From Episyrphus balteatus (taxonomy: Eukaryota; Arthropoda; Insecta; Diptera; Syrphidae), in NCBI RefSeq assembly GCF_945859705.1, contig NC_079136.1, positions 115,503,028 through 115,567,027 on the forward strand: a stretch of DNA of 64,000 nt, in the 5' to 3' direction. This document shows, in pieces, positions 51,801 to 58,380 of the stretch. The translations under genes and the position numbers were made by a program. Numbering within the stretch: position 1 is the first letter of the stretch; every line of letters begins with the position of its first letter. Under the pieces are notes generated by a model that was given only the letters and a program-made list of their open reading frames with translations, ran no database searches and had not been told where the DNA came from.

Positions 51801-52300
51801 TATGATGGTGATGGTATATCCTTTTGATACTATTCATTCTACTTTAACTCTCTCTATTGCCCACTCCAGTATCTAGAAACTTATAGAATTCCAAGTTTTT
51901 GAAAACAAAACGAAAATTCAGATAACTCTTCACCTGATGAGCGTGATAGAAATATAATTTTGTAAAAGTCCTTTCTTGTGAAATTAGTATTATATTTTAT
52001 TTCATTCAGATTTATAGGAATTCTTATAAAATAGTAGATAAATAATTCTCTTTTTCGTTTTTGTATTTTATATTCCTACTTACCAACAACATTCAAATAA
52101 CCAAATTGGGTCTTTGCAGTGACCGTATTTATCTGACACATATAACGTCCTTTATCCTCTTCATGGACATTGTTGATATGGAGATACCATGTCCTGTGGC
52201 GGTCATGTTTGTCGTGGGTAACACTAATTCTCGGATTTCTCGTTATGACGTGATTGTGTACTGTCAAAATTGCTGATTGCTCAAAGTGCATCCAGGCGAC
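13739..52300 (-). CDS. DIP-like three-Ig cell-surface protein gene (5' incomplete)
   Basis: This is the span of seven minus-strand coding exons that splice into one open frame of 376 codons plus stop (217+159+129+151+143+120+212 bp). The product holds the end of Ig1, complete Ig2 and Ig3, a Ser/Thr/Gly-rich linker and a hydrophobic C-terminus. The order and motifs (CQINT, CIASN, CVAKNPRG, HPTSLNYWTRGEG, RYQSNLNDIGLSEQKS) are those I know from fly Dpr-interacting proteins, neuronal IgSF receptors that bind Dpr proteins. Introns measure 4286, 109, 6048, 210, 26637 and 141 bp. The exons for the start codon, signal peptide and first Ig1 strands were not found. Which DIP paralogue this is cannot be settled here; an epsilon/zeta/eta-type member seems likely. 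Lachesin and other IgLON-like proteins are the alternative, but the exact motif match favours DIP. Confidence 0.9.
14092..14211 (-). CDS. DIP-like exon F: post-Ig3 linker
   Basis: The acceptor is TTTTGCAG and the donor GTAAGT. The incoming phase 1 is exactly filled by the last G of exon E, giving V-SYPPTTVSSGIQTTEARW. The exon continues DHYGQNQDPSRSNYLGTGMDK and leaves in phase 1. SYPPTT directly after the third Ig domain is usual in DIPs, which confirms that this exon belongs to the gene despite the 26.6-kb gap. The segment lacks Ig features and is probably a flexible stalk. Confidence 0.9.
14212..15609. other. 5' part of the giant intron (gene-proximal), no gene seen
   Basis: This begins the 26.6-kb intron between exons F and E. 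It holds (TG)n-poor AT-rich DNA, GA and TC runs and no recognisable element. Confidence 0.45.
15618..16930. mobile_element. hAT-type non-autonomous element (8-bp duplication CCTGGATA)
   Basis: CCTGGATA stands at 15610-15617 and again at 16931-16938. The inverted ends are YATAGCCGTA, followed inside by long G runs on the left (15631 on) and C runs on the right (16897 on). An 8-bp duplication with short ends is typical of hAT. No transposase remains. An internal part (about 15980-16400) resembles the CACTGGTCAACAA family at 29606 and contains its end (TTGTTGACCAGTG, 16365-16377). Confidence 0.9.
17098..17867 (+). repeat. Interspersed family A, copy 2
   Basis: CACGACTGGGGTTGCACTTA starts the copy. 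The word order follows copy 1 through ATATGTAAGGTTCGGTTAG to GAATCCTAAACTTGCTTTAT. It is broken on the right by the inverted-repeat insertion at 17868-18355. Confidence 0.75.
17868..18355. mobile_element. MITE with ends GTCGGCGTAAAGCAAAATTG
   Basis: The left end GTCGGCGTAAAGCAAAATTG and the right end CAATTTTGCTTTACACCGAC are inverted copies with one mismatch. The insert interrupts family A copy 2. The interior repeats TTCTAAGTCC-like words. No target duplication was identified. Confidence 0.75.
18356..21629. other. Intronic tract without recognised gene or complete element
   Basis: The tract is AT-rich with many T runs (20117, 20280, 20360, 20651). ORFs on the minus strand at 20411-21102 read poly-F/poly-K low-complexity peptides and are not credible genes. 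Confidence 0.45.
21638..23187. mobile_element. hAT-type non-autonomous element (8-bp duplication TTTCACCG)
   Basis: TTTCACCG flanks both sides (21630-21637 and 23188-23195). The ends are CAGTGGCGTATTGAGGGGGG on the left and GGATACGCCACTG on the right. GCCCCC blocks sit just inside both ends. No transposase is visible; a 90-bp tandem repeat forms part of the interior. Confidence 0.93.
21791..22160 (+). repeat. Four near-identical 90-bp tandem copies
   Basis: GGCTGTTTGGGTTTGTTTGA occurs at 21811, 21901, 21991 and 22081, exactly 90 bp apart. Copies are almost identical, the last being one T shorter in its T run. Because 90 is divisible by 3 the minus strand reads a 30-residue repeat (QSSSSAKALTQTNPNSHFRI), a by-product rather than a supported gene. 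Confidence 0.97.
23230..24250 (-). repeat. Interspersed family A, copy 3 (inverted)
   Basis: Read on the minus strand it shows the family A landmarks: CACGACAGGGGTCGCACGTA near 24225-24244, GGTACC/AACGG words at 23520-23595, and CCGGACCCGTTTTTTTGGCA near 23315-23334. The GTACCGTTATTAATGGTACC word occurs twice, about 42 bp apart. Confidence 0.75.
24507..25001. mobile_element. MITE with CACGGAGAAAAAA ends
   Basis: CACGGAGAAAAAAGGGCGCC at 24507 is mirrored by GGTGGCATTTTTTCTCCGTG ending at 25001. The interior is built of words like GGAATTCGCTTAAAT and GGAATCCGCTTAATTTAA in both orientations. The target duplication is unclear. Confidence 0.75.
25002..25618. other. Intronic tract without recognised feature
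   Basis: AT-rich sequence with one 18-base T run (25493-25510). No gene was seen. Confidence 0.4.
26830..27520 (-). pseudogene. Decayed CDTTS / WGW / cysteine-rich (CXC-like) protein gene
   Basis: On the minus strand, frame-hopping translation shows an ordered set of blocks. They are EEDIDFLYLRP (about 27500), NVLLIHAIRECDTTSNIFGF (about 27400), a broken LLALYG-like stretch, LCKLPPTTDAAHFHFLRTYH (about 27120), NPLEWGW (about 27040), GRCMKEGLKCS (about 26910) and CKFCCGQSCQNRP (about 26860). This order (D-D acidic pair, GCDTTS-type motif, P-T-AA-H-R-Y-Q, WGW, cysteine-rich tail) matches a family of uncharacterised animal proteins, often multi-copy and sometimes labelled tesmin/TSO1-like CXC. 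At least three frame changes and several in-frame stops show it is dead. Its function is unknown; the location between inverted arms suggests mobile-element cargo. Confidence 0.65.
28168..28457. mobile_element. MITE nested in the long-arm element (AGGTGGTCCTTA ends, TA duplication)
   Basis: AGGTGGTCCTTA after TA (28166-28167) is mirrored by TAAGGACCACCT before TA (28458-28459). Inside, CGCCCCCAAGATTGGTTCCA and GGAACCATTCTAGGGGGCG extend the symmetry. TA duplication and size fit a Tc1/mariner-type MITE. Confidence 0.8.
29221..31740 (+). repeat. Degenerate array built on TTTGGGACNTAAGTCCCAAATCAC
   Basis: Units of about 23-25 bp recur with heavy divergence, e.g. GGGACTTAAGTCCCACATAA near 30611 and GGGACCTAAGTCCCAAACCA near 30902. 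Each unit has the inner dyad GGGACNTAAGTCCC. The array is split by the palindromic element at 29606-30552, since similar words occur on both sides (AGGACATAAGTCCC at 29411). Confidence 0.7.
29606..30552. mobile_element. Palindromic element with CACTGGTCAACAA ends (TTA duplication)
   Basis: CACTGGTCAACAA at 29606 is mirrored by TTGTTGACCAGTG ending at 30552, and TTA flanks both sides (29603-29605, 30553-30555). The whole body folds back around a centre near 30085, with GCCACAAGAACCAAAATATA words four times, two per strand. Related fragments lie at 15980-16400 and 57450-58360. No protein is encoded. Confidence 0.87.
31741..34635. other. Intronic tract, no recognised gene
   Basis: The tract is less repetitive than its surroundings. 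Overlapping ORFs at 31945-32848 lie on both strands and look like chance. An (ATC)n microsatellite lies at about 33235-33254. Confidence 0.4.
34644..35523. mobile_element. hAT-type non-autonomous element (8-bp duplication TCTTCTTC)
   Basis: TCTTCTTC occurs at 34636-34643 and 35524-35531. The ends are CAGTGGCGTACGTTGAG and GTGTACGCCCCTG, matching over CAG(T/G)GGCGTAC. The interior is a degenerate array of GGGGCCCCTAAAATA-like words in both orientations. No transposase is present. Confidence 0.92.
35532..36118. other. Intronic AT-rich tract
   Basis: No gene or complete element was recognised. Confidence 0.4.
36123..37135. mobile_element. piggyBac-like element or pair of MITEs (TTAA flanks, CCCTCTACTGCAT ends)
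   Basis: TTAA flanks both outer ends (36119-36122, 37136-37139), and the ends are CCCTCTACTGCAT and ATGCAGTAGAGGG. CCCT at the end with a TTAA target is the piggyBac signature. A second, inner pair points the other way: GGCTTCGTATGCATTAAGGG ends near 36470 and CCCCTTAATGCATACGAAGC starts near 36970. The span is therefore either one element with inner inverted repeats or two neighbouring short copies. No transposase is visible. Confidence 0.82.
36613..36650 (+). mobile_element. Orphan hAT-type left end
   Basis: CAGGGGCGTAACCACAAAAA followed by a GGGGGAGGGAGG run resembles the left ends of the hAT-type elements here. No matching right end was found nearby, so the element is truncated or too diverged. 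Confidence 0.45.
37728..39086. mobile_element. Inverted-repeat element with GTGGAGTAACTAAAGC ends (TA duplication)
   Basis: GTGGAGTAACTAAAGC follows TA at 37726-37727 and its mirror precedes TA at 39087-39088. Matching inner blocks (GGCCGTGCAGCTCTGATTTT with its mirror near 39030; GACAATCTTCCATTGTTTAA with its mirror near 38850) show that the arms extend over several hundred bp. No coding frame is present. TA suggests a Tc1/mariner-type origin. Confidence 0.85.
39195..40035 (+). repeat. TTGCAATAAATATTTTTT array with a 349-bp duplication
   Basis: A simple unit of about 25-35 bp (TTGCAATAAATACTTTTTTT, ATTGCAAATATTTTTCAG) repeats throughout. A larger block starting CAGTATTAATAAATATTTTT at 39281 recurs at 39630, giving a 349-bp higher-order period. 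ORFs here read runs of F, L and K and are not genes. Confidence 0.88.
40036..40848. other. 3' end of the giant intron, next to exon E
   Basis: Mostly unique DNA with a TG microsatellite at about 40563-40589. No gene signal. Confidence 0.5.
40849..40991 (-). CDS. DIP-like exon E: second half of Ig3
   Basis: The exon starts after a TATAG acceptor and ends at a GTGAGT donor; phase 2 in, phase 1 out. It continues as KVESSIGFPVYKTHMKLTI, then LSVSSGDDGIYKCVAKNPRG and ETDGIIRLY. The second Ig3 cysteine sits in GIYKCVAKN. The 210-bp intron separating it from exon D is A-rich. The next exon lies 26.6 kb away. Confidence 0.93.
41202..41352 (-). CDS. DIP-like exon D: first half of Ig3
   Basis: The acceptor is CTACAG and the donor GTAAGC; phase 1 in, phase 2 out. 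Joined to exon C it reads VDFPPMLLIPHQLVGAPEG, then FNVTIECFTEAHPTSLNYW and TRGEGPIIHDSQKYK. It holds the first Ig3 cysteine (TIECF), the core tryptophan (NYWTR) and an NVT sequon. Conservation of this block with fly DIPs is very high as I remember them. Confidence 0.94.
41353..47400. other. 6-kb intron between exons C and D
   Basis: The intron contains family A copy 4, several long homopolymers (including A at about 45863-45892 and T at about 46090-46108) and a minus-strand TGGCGCCCGGG motif near 46576. The long AT-rich ORFs (45190-45702, 46069-46587) show no domains and are mostly K, I, F or L. Confidence 0.6.
44093..44665 (-). repeat. Interspersed family A, copy 4 (inverted, partial)
   Basis: Family words are seen on the minus strand: AGGTACCGTTAACAACG near 44091-44107 and a TGCACTACTGGGTCCCAC segment near 44641-44658, in place of the CACGACTGGGGTTGCAC start. 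The copy is more diverged than copies 1-3. Confidence 0.55.
47401..47529 (-). CDS. DIP-like exon C: second half of Ig2
   Basis: The exon runs from a GTTAG acceptor to a GTAAGT donor, phase 1 at both ends. It reads NEWEGNTLEITRISRLDMGA, then YLCIASNGVPPTVSKRIKV and SVD. It supplies the second Ig2 cysteine within the DxGxYxC signature and the strand leading to Ig3. It is too short and too tightly flanked to stand out as a long ORF; it was found by following the reading frame from exon B. Confidence 0.93.
47639..47797 (-). CDS. DIP-like exon B: first half of Ig2
   Basis: The acceptor is ATTGCAG and the donor GTAAGA, with phase 1 at both ends. The first codon is completed by the last G of exon A, giving V-PPNIDDSLSSSD. 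The exon carries the first Ig2 cysteine in ISLRCRASGSP, the core tryptophan in IIKWKRDD, and an N-glycosylation sequon in SNIS. It ends in INKNYV. The downstream intron is only 109 bp and is largely poly-T/poly-A. Confidence 0.94.
47798..48985. other. First part of the 4.3-kb intron between exons A and B
   Basis: AT-rich sequence with long A runs (47886, 48071, 48350). No gene. Confidence 0.45.
48990..49860 (+). repeat. Three diverged tandem copies of about 340 bp
   Basis: AACTCAGCAACTAGACC near 49009, AATTCAGCAACCAGACC near 49351 and AATTCAGCAACCAGACC near 49690 start successive copies. CCTTTCTTTTGATGTCT, then GATGGATTTG and GTTCATTGTGA follow in order. Copies differ by many substitutions and indels. 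Confidence 0.8.
49861..52083. other. Rest of the intron upstream of exon B, to exon A
   Basis: This is mostly unique DNA. A plus-strand frame at 49918-50247 (109 codons) has a fairly mixed amino-acid content but no recognised domain. Poly-T and poly-A runs at 50520, 50730-50755 and 51079-51099. Confidence 0.4.
52084..52300 (-). CDS. DIP-like exon A: second half of Ig1
   Basis: The exon follows an acceptor ending TTTGCAG and ends at a GTAAGT donor; it enters in phase 0 and leaves in phase 1. It encodes 72 residues starting VAWMHFEQSAILTVHNH, with the core Ig tryptophan in VAW and the second Ig cysteine in RYMCQINT. TAKTQFGYLNVV follows and leads into Ig2. The first Ig1 cysteine must lie in a preceding exon that I could not find. 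In this family the Ig1 face makes the Dpr contact, so these residues probably include part of the binding interface (family knowledge, not shown here). Confidence 0.93.
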
Positions 52301-54394
52301 CTGCAAATAAAAAAAACACATGAAAATAAAATAAAATTGAAATAAGGATATATATATGAGGAAAAATGGAAGCGAGACAATTTTGTTGTGTGTGTTGTTT
52401 GATAGGAATTTATTTATGAATGAAAAAATTAATAAAGGATACCAAATTGGTTGGATAGAAATGGTTTTTCAAACACAACAGATTATGTATAAAAATGACA
52501 AAATTGGTGGGATTTTGTTTTTGTTTAAAAAAGAAATTCGAAAACTGACAAAGTTCAAAACTTTAAAAATATAACCTCAAAAAATCTTAATCAAGGATTT
52601 TAAAAATATTTGGCATTTTAATGAACCCAGAAATCGAAAACACATAATTTATGAAATTTTTAAAACCAAAGTTACAAAAAATCGAACAAAGCGAAAACTG
52701 CTTAAAGGTTAAGCCAAAACATGAATTTCCATAATTTCAGGATAAATAAATTGAAAAATGTTATGGTCCAAGTCTCAAAAACGAGCACTTAAGCAGTAAT
52801 CTTATCACTTTAATTAAAAATTCCATCTCGAAAACTCTAGTTTCTAAAACTTTTATTTTCTATAATTCAAACTTGCATCTAAAAAGATTTTTAAATCAAA
52901 ATCTCAAAAAAAAGAAACAAATTAAGAATTCCGATATCCTTAAAATCAAAAATTTATGAAAATACAAGATTTTGAAAACTTACCTAGTGATTAAAAATCA
53001 AAAAAAAAAAAAAAATCTCAAAGACTTCACACATAAAGTTATAAAAGTCTTAGATACAAAATTTTAGAATACTAAATGCACTTAAAACAGAAATTTAAAA
53101 ATACTTAAAATTCTCGCAAAAAAATCGCCCAAAACCATAAAACTCAGAATTATGATAACAATTATTTAAATTAACACGAAATTCTACAACTGAAAAAAAT
53201 ATCTAAATCTCGAGATTTCTTCTGAAACTTTTCCAAATAAAAATTTTCGAAGACTTAAATTATAAATTAGATTATTTCTGGAATGGGGTTCTTTTAGTAG
53301 GTGTCTTGTTACTCTGCGTGAATGTTTTCGAATTTTTGAAGTTTTGAGATTTTTTTAGTTTTCAAATTTTTACAGTTCTTTGATTGGGACTGAAGAATTA
53401 TGTTGTATTGTTTTTCGAGGAAGTTTTCCCGATTTTGAGTGATCGTGTTCTTGGATTTTCTGTTTGCGTGTGGTATATTTGGATTTCACAGTGGCCAAGT
53501 TTCTTATTGCTTTTGGTTCTGATTTTTTTTTTTTTTTATTTTAAGAATTTGCGTTTTCAAATTTGGTTTGTTTGTGAGCTTGTGTTGTTAGGATTTTTAA
53601 AATTGTGGGTTAGCCTCTTTTTATATTTATTGTGAATGAAAATTTTCGTAATTTTGAATTCTGAATTTGATAATGTGTAAGCGGAGTTTCTTAAAACTTA
53701 ACATTTTGGATTTTCGAATGTGTTTAGATACTTAAAAATTTTGGTTGAAAGCATTGAGTGGCTGCAAGAGAAAGTTGGTTGAAATGACGCAATAATAAAC
53801 CAGAAAAAAAACTTATAATTCAAACATTTTAAAAGCATTTTGTGATATTTACTTCGAAACATAGGATTTTTGGCATACTGGAAACTTTGGTTGGTCCTGG
53901 GTTTTCAAGTTTTTGATTTTATGGATTATAAACTACCTAGATTTTGGAGTTTTTTGTGCGTCTGGATATTTTTGTATTTCGTTATAATTTTTAATAAAGT
54001 TTTGGATTGCAAATTTTGAGATTTTTGAATGTTTGGAATTTGGATCTTAGTAATCTTGAGGAGTCTGGAATTTTTATCCAAATTTTCATTTTTTGTTTGG
54101 TTTTCATTTTAATTTAGGTACTGAGGACTTTTTGGATTATGATTTCGTGTTTTCGAGTTTTTTGAGACTTTGGGTAATTTTATTTGTATTTTCGTTACTT
54201 CTATCGTGTTTCCCAGGATCAGTGTTTGGGCTTTGTTTTCCACATCTGCTGAATTTTCGGATTTTTTATTTTATAAATTTTTAATTTAATATTTTTGGCT
54301 ACGAAAATTGATCAGAAATAACGAAGAAAAATAACAAAAATAATAAAAAAAAATATTAAAATTATTTTTTATTTTAAGTGGAGTGATTGAATAT
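52301..54394. other. Upstream tract with sharp strand composition switch near 53.28 kb
   Basis: 52480-53250 is A-rich and built of words like AAAATCTCAAAAA and AAAACTTTAAAAAT. From 53300 on the plus strand is T/G-rich with mirror words (GAATTTTTGAAGTTTTGAGA). ORFs in the T-rich half (53384-53635, 54093-54284) read F, L and V runs and are not supported as genes. Confidence 0.5.
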
Positions 54395-54475
54395 AATTCA
54401 ATATAAGTTCAAGTGACCTCAACGAAACGCTTTATAAATTTTTGGAGTTGAGGTCACTTGAACTTATATTGAATT
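54395..54475. repeat. Perfect 29-bp hairpin
   Basis: AATTCAATATAAGTTCAAGT plus GACCTCAAC (54395-54423) is perfectly mirrored at 54447-54475 around a 23-base loop. It may be a short MITE or a foldback remnant. Confidence 0.93.
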
Positions 54476-55971
54476 GATCAGAAATGTTCATTATTGTTTT
54501 GGAACTTTTGAGATATCGTAATGTCGAATTCTGGGCTTTCTTAAGTTTATTTAATCCGTAAAATTTTGTGTAGAAAATTATCACGTTTTGAAATATGGAT
54601 TTTTTAAATTTTTTGTCGTCCTGTATTTTGTTTTTTTTTTTTTTGTGATTTTCAGCTTTCTGGTACCTATTTCGTTTACTGTATTTGTTTCCAGCTTTTC
54701 GAGTATTGTAATAGAATTTTCGAATTTTGTGGGTTCTTGCGATTTGCTTCTAATTTTCGAGATTTTAAGTTTCTGTCTTTGAAATTGTAGTTTACTTTGT
54801 TGTGTTAATTTTTAGTTCAAAATTTGTTTGAATTTCGCTTTTTCATAAGTTTGCATTTTTTTTAATAACTCAAAAATTTTGAGATTTGGTTTTTATGGTA
54901 TCAATGTTTATAGAATTAATGTGCCTTTTTTACATATTTAAAAAAACAAAAATTTACTTTAACATCAGCCAATTCAAACAGTTAAACCTTAATTATTTAT
55001 TAAAAAAAACTTGATTGTAAGATGTTTTTATAAAAATTTAAATAGATTCTATTTTTTTTTTTTTTATAAACTTTAAATCCAACCTTAATAATAATACGAG
55101 GATGACTAAAATGCAGGTAAAAATTGAACCAATATTTGCAAAGAAGCGCAGAAAATTTTCACATACACTCTGATGGCAAAATGAACACAAAAAAAGAGGA
55201 GGATAAAGCTAATATTTGAAATTTTCATCCATATTCATCCAAATATAATATGCGAGATGGTAATGGTTGGTGATGTCATACAAAATAGGGGGTTAGTTGG
55301 GGATTAATTCACATTTATTCATTCACTATGTGTATGAAATGACGCTATGATAGAAATAGGTAAGGATATGGCTTAGCTAGTGTAAACAAGCACCACGCCG
55401 TTTAAGTGATTAGAAATTTCATTTTATAAAATAAATGGAACAAACACACAAAATTTTCAAAATTTAATTAGATAATGAAAATAAAATGAAATGTGAGGTG
55501 TGTTTTAAATTTTTCGACTTTTTTTTGCGTCAAAATAATGTCCTATTGGATTGGTAAAATATAATTGCATTGTGAAATCAGAGTGAAGTTAGTGATAGCT
55601 TATAAACGTTAAATCCTATATTGGTACATGATTTTGCAATTTGATTTGTTTTATATTTTTTTTTTTCGTTTCATAATTCATAAATTTTATATAATTTTCA
55701 AATATAATTATTTGTCATTTAAATAGATATATAAAGTGGGACAGAAAAAAAAATGGATGAATTAAATTTTGATTTATTGACTTAATAATCGGTTGTGGTC
55801 AATTATGTATGTGAATTATATTAAATCAATTTTAAATTCACTTTAAATTGGTCAATTTTGTTGCAGTTTTATGTGAATTTAATAGCAGAAAGAAAAGTGT
55901 TTTTAAATTATTTAAATTACAAAAATTTTCGTCATTTCAAAAAAAAAAAAAAAAAAAAAAATAATTTACAT
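54476..55971. other. Upstream AT-rich tract
   Basis: T-rich degenerate sequence to about 54.9 kb, then ordinary AT-rich DNA with a 21-base A run near 55940-55960. No gene. Confidence 0.4.
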
Positions 55972-55973
55972 TA

Positions 55974-56102
55974 GCTGTGTTTTATTTTCCTTGTGATCCA
56001 GATCAGATCATTGATTTGCGAAACAATAATAAAACAAAATCCTGCTTTTGTTGTAAATCTAATAAAAACAATGATCGGATCACGAGGAAAATAAAACACA
56101 GC
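55974..56102. mobile_element. 129-bp MITE (GCTGTGTTTTATTTTCC ends, TA duplication)
   Basis: GCTGTGTTTTATTTTCCTTG after TA (55972-55973) is mirrored by GAGGAAAATAAAACACAGC before TA (56103-56104), with further symmetry inside (GTGATCC / GGATCAC, CAATAATAAAAC). It fits a Tc1/mariner-type MITE. Confidence 0.9.
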
Positions 56103-58380
56103 TATTGTTAAAGCCTGTGTTAGTCTTGGTGTAAATATTTTTAAGGGGGTGGAGAAACCAACAAACTATCCCTCAAGATGACGCAATAAATGAGGTTTGT
56201 GTAGAAATTTACTTCAATCAATCCAATCAACACCACTTTACATAATTGCCCACCTAACAAACAATTTACCCCACAAAAGTTATTGTACCAATATAGCTTG
56301 AACTAACGCTAATAGGGCTTTAAGAGAATGCATTCATATACACCTTTGTTTACAGCTTCAATTATTTAGTAACTATATTTGGATGCTTTATCAATTTTCA
56401 AATTCTTACAGTACACTGTGGCGTATGAGTAACTTTTTTTTGTAAATGTAATTTTTGATGGAATAAACATATTAAATTTAATTCTGTTAAATAATTTATT
56501 TTTTTCAGCTCAACAGTTATTATTTCTTCCTTTGAATATTTATGGTAAGAATATTTTTCAAATAAATGTATATTTGTTTCAGAGTATTCCCGAGCAAAAA
56601 TATGAAATCAATCCTTTTTTTCTTGATATAAAAAAAATAATTCCCATGGTTACAGAAGTACTTCGGCTGAAATATTTTTGAGGGCGAAAATATAAAAAAA
56701 ACTTTGCATTTTTCTTGCTATTATGACGGATATTTCAAAAAATTCAAAATTTTTTTAAATAAAGCTGATACAAGAAGGATATATGAAAAGGCAATTAAAG
56801 CATCATTTATAAACTATAAATGATGCTTTGTTCATTTCTTTTCTGTTAAAGATGAACTTTGATATGATTCGGTTTATGAAAAGGTAATTTTAAAATTATT
56901 AAAAAAAAAAATTAAAACTTGTACCTATTTAAAATTATATAAAAAAAACAAATACTTGACCATCTAACAAAGTAATAATTACTACAGCAAAAAATGTTTG
57001 AAAGGAAAATTTTTCTAAATTGTTAGAACAATTTTTAATTTTTTTTTAAACAAAACTCCAAACATTTTTCAAAAAATAAATAGGTACTAATAGTCATACA
57101 AATACATTGTTTCAAAAATGTTCTTTGGTTTGTTTGAAAAACAATGATTTTTCGAAAAAACTTGAATATTTTTCTGTATTGTTTTGAAAAAATTTCTAAA
57201 TTTTTAAGGTTACTAAATCATTTTTGTACAATAACTTGCATTGAAATTGGTTTCAAAAAGCGGTTTTGTGGAAATTTTTTTCAAATTTCCTTTTAAGGGA
57301 ATCAACCAAAAACCTTAAATATGAAATTTTGAAAAAAAGTCGCTTCAGTATGTTTCAGCTCTACCTAGTTGAAAATAGATAAAGCCAAATTGACAGACTG
57401 AATTTAGGGACCCACTTTTTTTGGCTTCTATCACTGTGCTGTCTTGTCTGATTGCACTGGTAATAAAACTATACTTTTCTAAAGAATTTTCGTATGCTGA
57501 TTCCAAATCCGAAGTCAGAGTTGACCTAACACGTCACGTTTTTTTTAGATATTCCCGTTATAAAATCTCAAAAACCCATTTTTTTTTTGTTGTTTTCGAA
57601 GAAATGTAAAGAAACTGATCTCTTAAAATTCATATATCTTTCTTCCCAGAACAAAAGTATACTATTCTAATGGATTTTAGTGTGTTGATTTTGAATCCGA
57701 ACTCAAAAAATTTCGGCCAGCTCTGGTTTTAGAGATATAGTTGTTTTTTGAGATTTTCTAAAAAAAAACTTGACTTTGTGATTATTCAATGCGAATGTCT
57801 CAAAATCCTGACGTGGTAGAATTTTTTTGACTTCGGATTCTAACTCAGCACATCAAAAGCTATAAGAAAAGTATACTTTTATTTCTAGGAGAAACAAATC
57901 TGAAGCTTTATAAGGCAGTTTATCGAATATATAAGATATTTCTAAATAGAAAAATTGTATATAAAATTACAAAACACGTAAAAATTTTGTTTAATGTATT
58001 TTATTATGGTTTTCTTTACATATTTGACTTTTTAAATATAATGGTCCTTGATATTTTACATTTTCCTTAATTTAGGTGTTTGTTTCATGTGGGATTTACT
58101 AAAAACTAATTTCGATATTTTTGCTGTTCTTTTTTTTCAATTAGTATCTTAAAATGTGTTTAAACTTTTCTTAATAACTGCAAATTTGAGCTTAATATGA
58201 ATAATAGTTTTATTTTAGATTCGGTCAACCGAATCTGAAAGGGTTATTTTCTACAATCTTCCCATATTTATAAAAAAATCATTTAAAAAAAAATGGCCTA
58301 AACCAGATTTAGATTCAGGAAAGAACTAGAAAAAAAAGATAAATTTTGCAGACCAGTGTTGTTACATTCAGAATTCGGAA
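56103..58380 (+). repeat. Tract with fragments of family A and of the CACTGGTCAACAA family
   Basis: At 57290-57420 the order GGGAATCAACC, AGCTCTACC, GACAGACTGAATT, GGGACCCACTTTTTTTGGC matches the end of family A. From 57450 to 58360 repeated words such as AAAGTATACTTTT with GATTCCAAATCCGAAGTCAG, and a GACCAGTGTTGTTAC near 58353, resemble the 29606 element. Both are incomplete. Confidence 0.5.

Noticed and set aside
53384..54782. Several F/L/V-rich plus-strand ORFs resembling membrane segments
   Set aside because: They come from T-rich degenerate DNA; hydrophobicity follows from TTT and TTG codons.
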